A stretch of DNA of 64,000 bases from Bacteroidota bacterium (GTDB lineage: Bacteria; Bacteroidota; Bacteroidia; UKL13-3): assembly GCA_027487835.1 (NCBI GenBank), contig JAIYCU010000030.1, forward strand, positions 53,410-117,409, read 5' to 3'. Every line of letters begins with the position of its first letter. Positions within the stretch are counted from its first letter, which is position 1. The notes under the pieces were generated by a model. That model was not told where the DNA came from and made no database searches. It saw only the letters and a list, made by a program, of their open reading frames with translations. A program made the translations under genes and the position numbers. Below, piece by piece: positions 35,434 to 45,350 of this stretch.

Positions 35434-36291
35434 CTAGTCACAACCAAATTTAAATTTAGGCTGTTCAACTGTTCTATCATTGGTATCTACATACACTTTT
35501 TTTCTAGCAGTACACTCAATATCCTTAGGCTTAAAATTAGGTCCAAAACCAAAGAATTGTGAAGGTAAAATGCTTAAGTAAAACTTGCCAGTTTCATCTT
35601 TTTTCATCTCTAAAGCTGGGTTATTACCCGCTAAGAAGAATGAGGAAGGTTGATAGGTGATAGTTTGACCTGTTACAGTATCTGTACCTGTGCATTTAAT
35701 CCATAAATAGGCATCCCCTTCGCTAAGGTTTTTCATACCAGGAATGGTATCAATTGGATTATTGTAAAAAATTGTAGTAACCTCATTTGGAAGAATGGTA
35801 ACTGGCAATTGGTAAATAAAACCACGGGTTAGTTTTGGAGGTGAAACCTTAATTATTAAGTCTTCCGTTTTCAAATCAGGATCTCCATAACCGCCGCCAT
35901 CTTTAGGTTTTACCAAAAATGAAATGCCCTTGCTGTACACATCGGTAGCAGGTACTTCATAAAACTCTGTAGGAATCATTTCATAATAGTAAACGCGTGC
36001 GCCTTTGCTATCATCCTTGGTCATTTGAAGCACATCATTTGAACTTTTCCAAGGTTTATCGCCTGTTCCATTTACCTTAGTGCTTGCAGCAGGTAATTCT
36101 GCTGGACTCCAAGTCCAGATATAAAAAGGACCTGTTAACCCAACCAAAGATTGGTTGGTTGTTTTATCAAGGTCTACATATAACCTTACCGTTTGCGTAA
36201 CATCAGGTGTTTCAGGTTCAATCCAAGAGGCTTGACCTAAAGCTAAATTGCTTAGGCAAGCTAAAATCAAGGTATATAATACTTTTTTCAT
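35434..36291 (-). CDS. Secreted protein of the alpha-glucan locus, SusE/SusF position
   Basis: A 285-residue protein with a signal peptide (MKKVLYTLILACLSNLALGQA). No lipobox is seen, so it is probably periplasmic or secreted. Two related halves each show 'V(x)LYVDLDKTTNQSLVGLTGPFYIWTWSP' / 'NPIDTIPGMKNLSEGDAYLWIKCTG' type beta-strand patterns followed by 'YYYEMIPTEFYEVP' / 'FYLSILPSQFFGFG', suggesting two tandem Ig-like or starch-binding-like domains of about 130 residues. I do not recognise a named family. The position directly after SusC, SusD and a small lipoprotein, 3 bases downstream of the last, suggests a glycan-binding accessory protein like SusE/F. That is inference from context. 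Confidence 0.72.
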   Translation of the reverse strand: MKKVLYTLILACLSNLALGQASWIEPETPDVTQTVRLYVDLDKTTNQSLVGLTGPFYIWTWSPAELPAASTKVNGTGDKPWKSSNDVLQMTKDDSKGARVYYYEMIPTEFYEVPATDVYSKGISFLVKPKDGGGYGDPDLKTEDLIIKVSPPKLTRGFIYQLPVTILPNEVTTIFYNNPIDTIPGMKNLSEGDAYLWIKCTGTDTVTGQTITYQPSSFFLAGNNPALEMKKDETGKFYLSILPSQFFGFGPNFKPKDIECTARKKVYVDTNDRTVEQPKFKFGCD

Positions 36292-36294
36292 TTT

Positions 36295-36786
36295 TTATTT
36301 CCTCACAAATTCTAGGTTATAACTCATTACATGGGTAGTGGCGCCTTTACATGAAGTGTAAATTGGACGTGTAAATTTTAAATTATCTTTTGGACGAATG
36401 GGCCCGTTTAATTTCAAATCAAAAGGAGCCGCATCACTCGGTGTGAATTTAATCATACTTGGAAACTCGTTGTTATCAAAAGCCCAAGTGCCAGAAACAG
36501 TTCCAAAGAAGTTAATTTTCAAGCCAACTGTATCTACAGAATAGGTGCTTGCTCCAAAGGTAATATTTGGCAATGTTGAGCCATTCGCAAAAAAACTGGT
36601 AATATTTGCAGATTCTTTTACCAAAGAAACTTCATCGATTTGAACCGATTTTTTAAGCACCCAACTAGATTGAATACCTTCTACTTTAGAAGCAGGATTT
36701 CCAATTTCTTTTAGTTCCTTTTTGCATGCACTTAAGGTTGACCCTAGCGCCAATAGTATCATTAGTCTTTTTAATATGGTTTTCAT
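36295..36786 (-). CDS. Small lipoprotein of the alpha-glucan locus (DUF5004-like)
   Basis: A 163-residue lipoprotein with lipobox Cys near residue 21 (MKTILKRLMILLALGSTLSAC). The start at 36786 overlaps the SusD stop as TAATG; an in-frame ATG at 36795 is the alternative. The mature part is beta-rich with 'WVLKKSVQIDEVSL', 'WAFDNNEFPSMIKF' and a C-terminal 'MSYNLEF' strand, a lipocalin-like pattern that reminds me of DUF5004 proteins next to SusCD genes. No binding residues can be named. Likely anchored in the outer membrane beside the SusCD complex. Confidence 0.68.
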   Translation of the reverse strand: MKTILKRLMILLALGSTLSACKKELKEIGNPASKVEGIQSSWVLKKSVQIDEVSLVKESANITSFFANGSTLPNITFGASTYSVDTVGLKINFFGTVSGTWAFDNNEFPSMIKFTPSDAAPFDLKLNGPIRPKDNLKFTRPIYTSCKGATTHVMSYNLEFVRK

Positions 36787-38168
36787 TATTCGCATCCTCC
36801 TTCTGGATTAAATTCAAAAATACTTGTATTTTCATTTACAGGAAACTGTAATGCAAGTCCATTACAATTCCACTTAGAACCACGAATACTCACGATTCCG
36901 CTACCAGTTGGGTCTTCGTTAGCACCTATACGCTTCAAATCTTGGGTTCTATTTCCTTCCAATGGAAATTCTAAACGACGTTGCTTTCTAATCATGGTTA
37001 ATACGTCGGTTGCCGAAGTATTACTTGGAAGGTTTTTATTAGCATTACCATAAGCTCTCTGAATGATTGCGTTTACATCAGAAATTGCTAAACCTAAATC
37101 ACCAGAAGATTTAATTAATGCTTCAGCGCGCATCAATTTCAACTGAGAAGCATATAATAATGGATTGCTAAAGAAATCACCGTTAAACTTTGTAATTCCA
37201 TAGGTTTCACTAGAAGTTCCTTGGTTAAAGATTACATAAAACTTACTACGCAAATCAGCAGTATCAGCAGTTGCCTCATAATACAAAGTTCTACTCAAAC
37301 GGTTTGGTGAAGGATTGCTCGGATTTACTATTCTAAAATTATTTAGGTAGGTGGCGGTTCTATTATCAGCCACACCAGTGCTCACAAAGGCAAAGATTTT
37401 CTCCGGAGAGTTCAGCACATTTACAAACCTATTTAAGGTTGTATCTAAGGTGTATTTGGATAACAATTCATTGCAAAGGGTTAAGGCATTGGCAAAATCA
37501 TTTTGTTGGAACCTAACATTTGCTAACAAAGCTTTTGCCGCATCTTTATTGGCATAATTTCCATTGTTATCTGGCAAATTAGTTTGAGCAGCTGCAAGGT
37601 CTTCTAGGATAAAGGTATAAACTTCCGCCACGCTTGCTCTTGCTTTAGGTTTAGTATCAACCGAATTTCTAATAACTACACCAGGATGGGCATTATTTGA
37701 AGTGTATCCATAGGGTTGTCCCCATAGTTTTACCAAATCAAAATGTGCCAAAGCTCTTAAAAATTTAGCCTCAGCGGTGGCTCTAACTTTAAACTCAGCA
37801 TCTACAGGAATGATACCTTCCTCAATTTTAAACATCAAAAAGTTTAAACGGAAAATTACATTGTAAATATCATTGTATAAACCACCCACATCTGAGTTAA
37901 AATAGTTAGTTGTTCTCAAATAAATTGGAACAGTAAACCCACTTTGTGGTTTTTCTAAATTATCGCCCAATAACTCATTAAAAAACTGCACGCGACCATT
38001 ATAATGATTGGCCATAGCATCATAAGAAGAATTGAGTAGGTTTTGTAAATCTTGTTGCGTTTTCACGGCTTCACTTTCTGGAACTTCGCCTTCGGGTGTA
38101 ATTTCAAGCCATTTTCGGCAAGAACTAAAACTAATAACTAGGGCTAAAACTATATATAATTTTTTCAT
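36786..38168 (-). CDS. SusD/RagB-family nutrient-binding outer-membrane lipoprotein
   Basis: A 460-residue SusD-family lipoprotein with lipobox 'ISFSSC' (Cys about residue 17). The family N-terminus 'CRKWLEITPEGEVPESEAVKTQQDLQNLL' features appear at about residues 17-45, and 'FLRALAHFDLVKLWG' (about 134-148) is the TPR-like SusD signature that packs on SusC. The C-terminal 'IRKQRRLEFPLEGNRTQDLKRIG' region (about 402-424) is the conserved SusD family box. It acts as the surface lid that hands glycans to SusC. It is shorter than many SusDs (about 500-550), in line with small maltooligosaccharide systems. It lies 13 bases after the SusC gene. Confidence 0.93.
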   Translation of the reverse strand: MKKLYIVLALVISFSSCRKWLEITPEGEVPESEAVKTQQDLQNLLNSSYDAMANHYNGRVQFFNELLGDNLEKPQSGFTVPIYLRTTNYFNSDVGGLYNDIYNVIFRLNFLMFKIEEGIIPVDAEFKVRATAEAKFLRALAHFDLVKLWGQPYGYTSNNAHPGVVIRNSVDTKPKARASVAEVYTFILEDLAAAQTNLPDNNGNYANKDAAKALLANVRFQQNDFANALTLCNELLSKYTLDTTLNRFVNVLNSPEKIFAFVSTGVADNRTATYLNNFRIVNPSNPSPNRLSRTLYYEATADTADLRSKFYVIFNQGTSSETYGITKFNGDFFSNPLLYASQLKLMRAEALIKSSGDLGLAISDVNAIIQRAYGNANKNLPSNTSATDVLTMIRKQRRLEFPLEGNRTQDLKRIGANEDPTGSGIVSIRGSKWNCNGLALQFPVNENTSIFEFNPEGGCE

Positions 38169-38181
38169 TTTTCTTTTCTCC

Positions 38182-41100
38182 TTAAAACTCTATGTTAATC
38201 TGAACGCTAAATGTTTTCTCTTGCGGAGGTGTTAAATAAGTAATGTTTTGAGAGCCTAAATTACGTGATGAATTTCTATCTCCCGCTGAACCACCTTCTG
38301 AATCACGACCAATCTCTGGGTCTAACCCATCATAATTGGTTAGCGTAAACAAGTTTGTGGCGATGGCAGAAACCCTTGCGCTTGCTAAATGCATCTTTTT
38401 GCATTGTGATTTGCTAAGGTTATATCCTATGGTTAAATTTCTTAGGCGCGCATAACTTCCATCTTTCAACCATAAGGTAGTATTACTCCACTCATCTGGT
38501 AAATTATAAGTACGGTAGTCTCTAGTTAATCTTGGGTATTTAGCGTTGTCCCCAGGATTTTGCCATCTATCATACACACGCTCATCCATATTCCAATCAG
38601 TAATTAGTGAAGATTGGCGCTTTTGAGAAGATTCATAAATGTTTGAACCTAAACTGTAAATGATAAGCACACTCATATCCCAATTCTTGTATCTAAAGGT
38701 ATTAGTCATACCGCCAATTGCCAAAGGTAATATTTGTCCAACTGCTGTGCGATTTTTGTTATCATAAACAGAAGTTTGATTTCCATTGATATCTAAATAT
38801 ACTGGCAATCCAGTGTTTGGATCAACATGAGACCAACGAATTAAATAATTAGTACCAACCGGACTTCCTTTAACAATACGTGTATCATTTGTACCCCCGC
38901 TAACAGCATCTTCACTGTAAACACCTAAGCTGGTAATTTCATTGTAGTTTCTAGCCACGTTAAAATTGGTAGTCCATTGGAAGTTTTTAGCTACAATATT
39001 TCTAGATTTAAAGCTAAACTCAACCCCTTCATTTAAGATGCCACCCACATTATCCCAGTAGTTAGCAAAGCCGATAGAACCTGGAATGGTTAAGTACATT
39101 AATACATCAGTTGTTACTCTTCTATAAAAGTTTAATTCTGCGGTTAACCTATCTTTAAAAAATCCAGCTTCAACGGCTACATCATAATTATTAGAAGTTT
39201 CCCAGCGAATGTTTTGATTTTCTAATTTATAAGGGAACAATGTTGGCTGACCATTATAAGTAATATTGTTAGTTGCTGGAGAATAGGTAGCAAACCTTGC
39301 ATTATCAGGAATACCTGCATTTCCAGATTTACCCCAACCTGCTCTTAACTTTAAGAAACTAAACGTTCTGTTCATCTTCATGAATTTTTCTTCAGAAACC
39401 ACCCAAGAACCAGAAAGAGATGGGAAACTAGCCCAACGATAATTTGCCCCAAACCTTGAAGAAGCATCTGTTCTAAATACAGCTTGTACAAAATATCTTT
39501 GTTTGTAATTATAGGTTGCTCTTGTGAAATAACTTAAAAAGGCCCAATTGGTTCCAGGCTGGGTAAGTTTGCGTGCCTCATTTAACTCAGCCTCATTTTG
39601 AGAGAACAAGCCAGGTACGTTAGTAGAATCTGCGCTGGAGCGTTTTGTATTTGCCCTTTGAAATTCATTACCTACTAAAACCTGAAAATTGTGATTTTCT
39701 TTAATGGTTTTTAAATAAGTAGCAGTCACATAATAATTGAAATTTTTAACTTGGGTGGTACCACGAGATGCATCCCCCGCATTGTTATTGCCTGTAATCT
39801 CGGAAGAGCGCCATTGGTCGTCATTTACATTCATATAATCATAAGAAGCCTGAGCTTGCAATACGATATCTTTTCTAGGCGTAACGCTTATATTTAACCC
39901 ATTGATAGACCTACCTTCAATGGTTTTCCATTTTAGATTATTCATATCCCTTACTGGATTTGAACCTGAACGATACCAAGTTCCATCCGCATTTCTGGTA
40001 GGATAAATAGGAAGGGCTGTACTCATTGCGGCTCCTAAACCGCCAGACCAGGCTGCATTAACACGGTTATTGATACCCGCACTTAAAGAGGAGTTAACAC
40101 CAATTTTCATCCATTTTGTAGGAGAAAAATCTAGGTTGACCCTACCTGAATAACGCTCATAAGAATTTCCCTTTAAATAAGAACCATTGTTATCATATGA
40201 AAAATTGAGGAGGGTATTTAACTTTTCTCCTCCATGATTAGCCGACAAGTTAATGCCATATTTTGCGCCGGTTTGAATGGTCTCATCCACCCAATTGGTA
40301 TTATTATTTAAAGCTTGCTCATATGTGATGCCACCTGGTAAGGGTGCCATTCCAGAATTCCCATCATTCTCCCAAGCTTCTTGGTTAAGTTGTAACCATT
40401 GTCTATTGTTTAACATTTTTGGCTTGGCAGTTGGTAAAGATACACCCGCCTTAGTAAGCGCTGTAAACTTCCAACCTTTTCCTTTGCCTCGCTTTGTGGT
40501 AATTAAAATAACACCATTGGCACCGCGAGAACCATAAATGGCATTAGCAGCAGCGTCTTTCAACACTTCCACACTTTCAATATCATCAGGATTAATTGAG
40601 GCTAAAGGATTATTATTCATTCCACCGGAATTACCTGTAATAAATAAGTCTTGTGTGATTGGAATACCATCTACAACATAAAGCGGGTCGCCACCTGCAC
40701 TAATAGAAGAGATTCCTCTAATTCTTACAATTGAAGCAGAACCCGCCAAGCCGCTACCAACGGTAACTTGTACACCAGGCGCTTTTCCTTGTAAGGCTGC
40801 TTCAAAACTTGGCACAGGTAAATCATTCAATTCTTTACCTCCAATTTTGGAGATAGCGCCAGTAATCTCACGTTTGCGCTGAACTCCATAACCTACTACC
40901 ACTAATTCGTCCATTTGCCTGCGGTCCTCTTTCAAAGAAATATTAAGTACTACCTCGGTTGTGCCTAAAGTAATTTCTTTTACAACTGAGGCCAGACCAA
41001 TTGAAGAAAACCTTAATCGGTAATTGCCAGGTTTTAATTTTCTCAATTCAAATGCACCAAGCGCATCTGTTACAGTTCCAAAACCCGTTCCTTCTACCTG

Positions 41101-41220
41101 CACGGTAGCGCCAATAACCGGCTCATTTTTTTCATCTTTTACTAAGCCCTTGACGCTTTGCGCATAGCCTAGATTGCCGATGATTGCCAATAATAGTAAT
41201 AAGAGTATTCGTTTATTCAT
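38182..41220 (-). CDS. SusC/RagA-family TonB-linked outer-membrane transporter
   Basis: A 1012-residue SusC protein. The start at 41220 begins a clear signal peptide (MNKRILLLLLLAIIGNLGYAQ); the longer frame to 41280 is A/T-rich noncoding-like sequence. A CarboxypepD_reg domain (about residues 24-95) is followed by the SusC hallmark 'VVVGYGVQRKREITGAI' (about 106-122), the plug with 'VRIRGISSISAGGDPLYVVDGIPI' (split over 167-190) and 'ILITTKRGKG' (about 235-244), then the large barrel ending 'FSVQINIEF'. It imports oligosaccharides powered by TonB. The adjacent GH97 enzyme and the carbohydrate-binding protein across the 217-base divergent gap suggest alpha-glucan as substrate. Confidence 0.95.
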   Translation of the reverse strand: MNKRILLLLLLAIIGNLGYAQSVKGLVKDEKNEPVIGATVQVEGTGFGTVTDALGAFELRKLKPGNYRLRFSSIGLASVVKEITLGTTEVVLNISLKEDRRQMDELVVVGYGVQRKREITGAISKIGGKELNDLPVPSFEAALQGKAPGVQVTVGSGLAGSASIVRIRGISSISAGGDPLYVVDGIPITQDLFITGNSGGMNNNPLASINPDDIESVEVLKDAAANAIYGSRGANGVILITTKRGKGKGWKFTALTKAGVSLPTAKPKMLNNRQWLQLNQEAWENDGNSGMAPLPGGITYEQALNNNTNWVDETIQTGAKYGINLSANHGGEKLNTLLNFSYDNNGSYLKGNSYERYSGRVNLDFSPTKWMKIGVNSSLSAGINNRVNAAWSGGLGAAMSTALPIYPTRNADGTWYRSGSNPVRDMNNLKWKTIEGRSINGLNISVTPRKDIVLQAQASYDYMNVNDDQWRSSEITGNNNAGDASRGTTQVKNFNYYVTATYLKTIKENHNFQVLVGNEFQRANTKRSSADSTNVPGLFSQNEAELNEARKLTQPGTNWAFLSYFTRATYNYKQRYFVQAVFRTDASSRFGANYRWASFPSLSGSWVVSEEKFMKMNRTFSFLKLRAGWGKSGNAGIPDNARFATYSPATNNITYNGQPTLFPYKLENQNIRWETSNNYDVAVEAGFFKDRLTAELNFYRRVTTDVLMYLTIPGSIGFANYWDNVGGILNEGVEFSFKSRNIVAKNFQWTTNFNVARNYNEITSLGVYSEDAVSGGTNDTRIVKGSPVGTNYLIRWSHVDPNTGLPVYLDINGNQTSVYDNKNRTAVGQILPLAIGGMTNTFRYKNWDMSVLIIYSLGSNIYESSQKRQSSLITDWNMDERVYDRWQNPGDNAKYPRLTRDYRTYNLPDEWSNTTLWLKDGSYARLRNLTIGYNLSKSQCKKMHLASARVSAIATNLFTLTNYDGLDPEIGRDSEGGSAGDRNSSRNLGSQNITYLTPPQEKTFSVQINIEF

Positions 41221-41437
41221 GGAGCCAAAATAACATTTATGGTAAAAATAAAAAATTAGAATTGTCAAAAAATGCATCAATTCCTATCAAAATCAAAATC
41301 TTTTGACGCAATACGAGTGAATTAAACTATACATGACTTTTATCAGTATGTGGAAAATTTTACATTTTAATATGACAAATGGCTAAAGTTAATCCCAATA
41401 TTTATTATTTTGCGACATCAAATTTTTTAAAACATTT

Positions 41438-43132
41438 ATGAAAAAATTATTACTAATGACTGCTGCTCTTGTTGCTACTACAGGGGTTTTTGCAAGAAAA
41501 GTCAAAATTCAAGTAGACATGGTAGGTCAAACCGTAGATGCATCTGGTGTGCACGTAGCTGGTAACTTTGCTACTGGTAGTGCTACTTTACCTAGCTGGA
41601 ATCCTTCTGGAATTCCATTGGCTACGCAAGCTGGTACAATTTATTCAACCATTGTTGAATTAGATGGCAATAAGGTTTATGAATTCAAATTTGTTAATGG
41701 TAATGCTTGGGGTAAAGACGAAGGTGTTCCTGCCCTTTCACAAGTTGGTGGTGGTAATACAAACCGTTGGGCTTGGGTTGGTAATGGAACTGACACTTTA
41801 GTTTTACCTGCAATTAAGTACGCTTCAACAGCACCTGCTGGTCAATATGCTGTTAGAATGAAAGTTGACATGGCACTTACTGCCTCAGTTGATGCAAATG
41901 GCGTGCATGTTGCTGGTAATTTCCAAGGATGGACGCCAGGAGCTACAAGGTTAATCAACTACACTGGAGATGGAAAATTTGAAAGTACAGTTTACCAAGT
42001 TATTGCCTACACTGGAATGGATACTTTAAACTACAAATTTTTAAATGGTAATGCTTGGGGTAAAGATGAATCTGTACCTAGCGAGTGCGCTGTAGATAAT
42101 AACCGTCGTGTTATTTTAGGAAAGGCCGATAAAAATGTAGATGCAGTTTGCTATGCAAAATGTGGCGTTTGTAAAATTCTTCCTAAATACAACATTACCT
42201 TCAATGTAGATGTAGAAAGCATTTGCGGCGTTGATTCGGTTGACGTAGCAGGTGGTTTATTAGATGGTAGCTGGGGCGATGGTAACAAAATGACTCGCGT
42301 TGGAACAACAAACAAATGGACTGGTTCTCAAATGAACTTAGACTCTGGTGCTACCGTTCAATTCAAATACCGTTATTACAAAAATGGCGTTAGAAACTGG
42401 GAGCAAATTGCTTCTCCTTCTGGAAACCGTGAAGTTAAGTTAAACTCAAATTCAACTCTTGATGCAAATTGCTTCAATACTTTCACCAATTGCAGCCCAC
42501 GTCCAGCTAACCAAACTGTAACTTTTAAAGTTGACCTTTCAAACGTTACGCCTAATGGCAACCAATATGTAGTTTTGGATTACCTTGGAGATGCTAAATC
42601 TAGCGCTATCCGCATGAGCCCAATGGCTGGTTTCCCACAAGTTTACATGACAACTGTAAATGATGTTTGTAACGGAACTGTTTACTGGTACTTTATGAAT
42701 GGTGATAGCAGCATTGATGCTAACAAAGAAGGATTTACAGATACTACAGACCGCGCATGTACTAAACCAAATGGTGTTGGTGGCTTTAACCGTGAATTTG
42801 TAAGAACTACTGGTGCAGCTCAAACTTTATACTACTACTTCAGCTCATGCAAAACTAGCTCAACAAGTGTTGAAGAATCTGCTTCTATTGCAAATGCAAT
42901 CAAATTATATCCAAACCCTGCTAATGTTTATAGCATCATTGAATTTAATGACAATGCTGCTTCACACAACGTAGCAATAATGGATGTGGCTGGTCGCGTT
43001 ATCCGCACTATCGAAAACCATAAGTATAACACTTTACGTCTAGATAGAGAAGATTTAAATTCAGGTGTTTATTTTATTAATGTAACAAACAACTTGGGTC
43101 AAACCGGTTCAGTTAAATTAATCATAGAATAA
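41438..43132 (+). CDS. T9SS-exported protein with four carbohydrate-binding-type domains
   Basis: A 564-residue secreted protein. After the signal peptide (to about residue 19, GVFA) come four tandem beta-sandwich domains of about 110 residues. The first two are clearly related to each other ('VDASGVHVAGNF' and 'VDANGVHVAGNFQGW'; each with 'NGNAWGKDE'). The third ('SVDVAGGLLDGSW') and fourth ('QYVVLDYLGDAK') are more divergent. The 'xVxVAGNFxGW' and 'YEFKFVNG' patterns are those of CBM20/CBM48-like and SusE/F-like starch-binding folds. The end is a T9SS type A sorting domain (about 490-564, 'KLYPNPANVYSIIEF' to 'GVYFINV'). It is likely a surface or released starch-binding protein of this locus; no catalytic site is apparent. 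Confidence 0.83.
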   Translation: MKKLLLMTAALVATTGVFARKVKIQVDMVGQTVDASGVHVAGNFATGSATLPSWNPSGIPLATQAGTIYSTIVELDGNKVYEFKFVNGNAWGKDEGVPALSQVGGGNTNRWAWVGNGTDTLVLPAIKYASTAPAGQYAVRMKVDMALTASVDANGVHVAGNFQGWTPGATRLINYTGDGKFESTVYQVIAYTGMDTLNYKFLNGNAWGKDESVPSECAVDNNRRVILGKADKNVDAVCYAKCGVCKILPKYNITFNVDVESICGVDSVDVAGGLLDGSWGDGNKMTRVGTTNKWTGSQMNLDSGATVQFKYRYYKNGVRNWEQIASPSGNREVKLNSNSTLDANCFNTFTNCSPRPANQTVTFKVDLSNVTPNGNQYVVLDYLGDAKSSAIRMSPMAGFPQVYMTTVNDVCNGTVYWYFMNGDSSIDANKEGFTDTTDRACTKPNGVGGFNREFVRTTGAAQTLYYYFSSCKTSSTSVEESASIANAIKLYPNPANVYSIIEFNDNAASHNVAIMDVAGRVIRTIENHKYNTLRLDREDLNSGVYFINVTNNLGQTGSVKLIIE

Positions 43133-43153
43133 TAATCTAATATTATTTTTAAG

Positions 43154-43186
43154 GAGGCTGTCTCAAAAAGACAGCCTCTTTTTTTT
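43154..43186 (+). terminator. Rho-independent terminator after the T9SS carbohydrate-binding protein
   Basis: Stem GAGGCTGTCT (43154-43163), loop CAAAA, complementary AGACAGCCTC (43169-43178), then eight T. It lies 21 bases after the stop codon and before the GH97 gene, so the GH97 gene may need partial read-through or its own start point. Confidence 0.92.
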
Positions 43187-43224
43187 GCCTAAATTTTAAT
43201 TTATATTTCACAAAATTATTAAGC

Positions 43225-45336
43225 ATGAAAAAATATAGTCTACTTACTTTACTATTCTCCCTGCTATCGCTTTTAGCACTTGCCGACCCTTTAAATTTGA
43301 AGTCGCCAGACGGATTACTTACCCTTACTTTCGACCTTAATAATGGTAAACCTATATATTCTCTTAACTACAAAGGAAAGCCAGTTTTAGAACCCTCAGC
43401 ACTTGGATTTAAAATAAAAGACCTAAATGATTTTGGCAACAAATTTCAAGTAGAAAAAAATGTTACCAATGCTGTAAACGAAACGTGGAACCCAGCATGG
43501 GGCGAAGTAAAAACCATTCGTAACCAATACAACGAACTTAGCATTACCTTAAAAGATAATGCACCTAAAGCCCACATTATTATTATCACTTTTAGGCTGT
43601 TTAATGATGGACTTGGCTTTAAGTATGATTTCCCAGAACAAGAGAATCTTAATCACTTTATTGTAGAGGATGAACTCACTTCTTTTAACTTAACAGACGA
43701 CCATAAAATCTGGTGGATTCCAGGTGATTTTGATACCAATGAATATGCCTATTATACCTCTAAAATCTCTGAAATTGCAAGCATGGCCAAGAAAAGAGAT
43801 GGGGCAATTTTTACAGCTACACCTATCGAAGGCGCATTTGTTCAAACGCCTTTAATGGCTAAATCAAAAGAAGGAGTTTATATCAACATACACGAGGCGG
43901 CCTTGATTAACTATCCTTGTATGGATATTAAGTTTGATGTAAATACATTTGAAGGTACCACCAAATTGGCGCCAGATGCCGTTGGCAATAAGGCCTATAT
44001 TCGTGCACCTTTCCAAACACCTTGGAGAACGATTGTAATTAGCGATGATGCCAGAAAAATTTTAGAGTCAAAAATAATTTTGAACCTAAATGAACCTTCT
44101 AAAATTCAAGATCAGTCTTGGATCAAACCTATGAAATATGTTGGTATTTGGCTTGAAATGCACTTGGGAATTTCTACTTGGGATTATGCCGGTAGCCAAT
44201 CCGCTTCAGATGCTGGCAGTGATGGAAAAACCGTTAAAAAAACCAAACACGGTGCAACCACAGAAAATACCAAAAAATATATTGATTTTGCCGCAAGCAA
44301 TGGCTTCGGTGGTGTTTTGGTTGAAGGTTGGAACACAGGCTGGGAGGATTGGTTTGGCAAATGGAAAGAAGATGTATTTGATTTTGTTACTCCTTATCCA
44401 GATTTTGATGTTAAAGGTTTGAACCAATACGCCAGAAGCAAAGGCATTACTATCATTACCCACCATGAAACGAGCGGCAGTGCAACCAATTATGAACGTT
44501 GGATGGATACGGCTTACCGTCAAATGAATGCCTATGGATCTTCTGCATTAAAATCTGGTTATGTGGGTAGAATCATTCCGCGCGGCGAATACCACGACGG
44601 GCAATGGATGGTGAACCATTATAATAGAGCCATCTCTAAAGCAGCAAACCATCAAATCATGGTGGTGGCTCATGAGCCTGTTAGGCCTACTGGACTTCAT
44701 AGAACTTACCCTAACTTTATGGCAGCAGAAGCGGCTAGAGGACAAGAATTCAATTTTTGGAGCGAAGGAAATCCACCAGAACATGAAACTATTTTACCCT
44801 TTACGCGTATCATGGGCGGACCAATGGATTACACCCCTGGTATGTTTAAAATTAAAAAGAGTTATTACCTTCCAGGTGCAAAAGAACAGGTACATACTAC
44901 TTTAGCTAAACAATTGGCATTATATGTTACCTTATACAGCCCTGTGCAAATGGTAACAGATTTACCAGAAAACTATATGGCTAAACTTGATGCTTTTCAG
45001 TTTATAAAAGATGTGGCAGTAGATTGGGATGATACTAAAATATTACTGGCTGAACCAGGAGATTATATTGTTACTGCTAGAAAAGCAAAAAACACTAACA
45101 ACTGGTTTATTGGCGGCATCTCTGATGAAAATGAACGCGAAGTCACTATTGATTTTAGCTTCTTGGATAAAGGCAAGAAATATGAACTTATCGTATATAA
45201 AGATGCCAATGATGCCAGCTGGGACAACAACCCAGAAGCTTACCAAATTGAAAAGTTAGTGGTGAATCAAAAAACCAAACTTAAGGTAAAGATTGCACGT
45301 GGTGGCGGCTTTGCCATGAGTGTAAAAATGCAATAA
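43225..45336 (+). CDS. susB: Glycoside hydrolase family 97 alpha-glucosidase (inverting, SusB type)
   Basis: A 703-residue periplasmic enzyme with signal peptide (to about residue 20). GH97 has an N-terminal beta-supersandwich, a TIM barrel and a C-terminal beta domain, and its length here is normal. The acidic residues of SusB are all present: E415 in 'HHETSGSATNYE', E484 in 'VAHEPVRPTG', E508 in 'RGQEFNFW' and E367 in 'VLVEGWNTGWE'. Each sits exactly 24 positions before the SusB numbers I recall (439, 508, 532, 391). A Glu base in HHET, rather than the Asp nucleophile of retaining GH97s, makes this an inverting alpha-glucosidase releasing glucose from alpha-glucan oligosaccharides. It would act on sugars imported by the SusC/D pair. 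Confidence 0.92.
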   Translation: MKKYSLLTLLFSLLSLLALADPLNLKSPDGLLTLTFDLNNGKPIYSLNYKGKPVLEPSALGFKIKDLNDFGNKFQVEKNVTNAVNETWNPAWGEVKTIRNQYNELSITLKDNAPKAHIIIITFRLFNDGLGFKYDFPEQENLNHFIVEDELTSFNLTDDHKIWWIPGDFDTNEYAYYTSKISEIASMAKKRDGAIFTATPIEGAFVQTPLMAKSKEGVYINIHEAALINYPCMDIKFDVNTFEGTTKLAPDAVGNKAYIRAPFQTPWRTIVISDDARKILESKIILNLNEPSKIQDQSWIKPMKYVGIWLEMHLGISTWDYAGSQSASDAGSDGKTVKKTKHGATTENTKKYIDFAASNGFGGVLVEGWNTGWEDWFGKWKEDVFDFVTPYPDFDVKGLNQYARSKGITIITHHETSGSATNYERWMDTAYRQMNAYGSSALKSGYVGRIIPRGEYHDGQWMVNHYNRAISKAANHQIMVVAHEPVRPTGLHRTYPNFMAAEAARGQEFNFWSEGNPPEHETILPFTRIMGGPMDYTPGMFKIKKSYYLPGAKEQVHTTLAKQLALYVTLYSPVQMVTDLPENYMAKLDAFQFIKDVAVDWDDTKILLAEPGDYIVTARKAKNTNNWFIGGISDENEREVTIDFSFLDKGKKYELIVYKDANDASWDNNPEAYQIEKLVVNQKTKLKVKIARGGGFAMSVKMQ

Positions 45337-45350
45337 ATTACAAATAATCA

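Noticed and set aside
41221..41437. Promoters in the divergent gap between SusC and the T9SS binding-protein gene
   Set aside because: Several T-rich boxes approach the -7 consensus (for example TTATTTTG at 41405-41412), but none has a TTTG at the right distance, so I do not call one.
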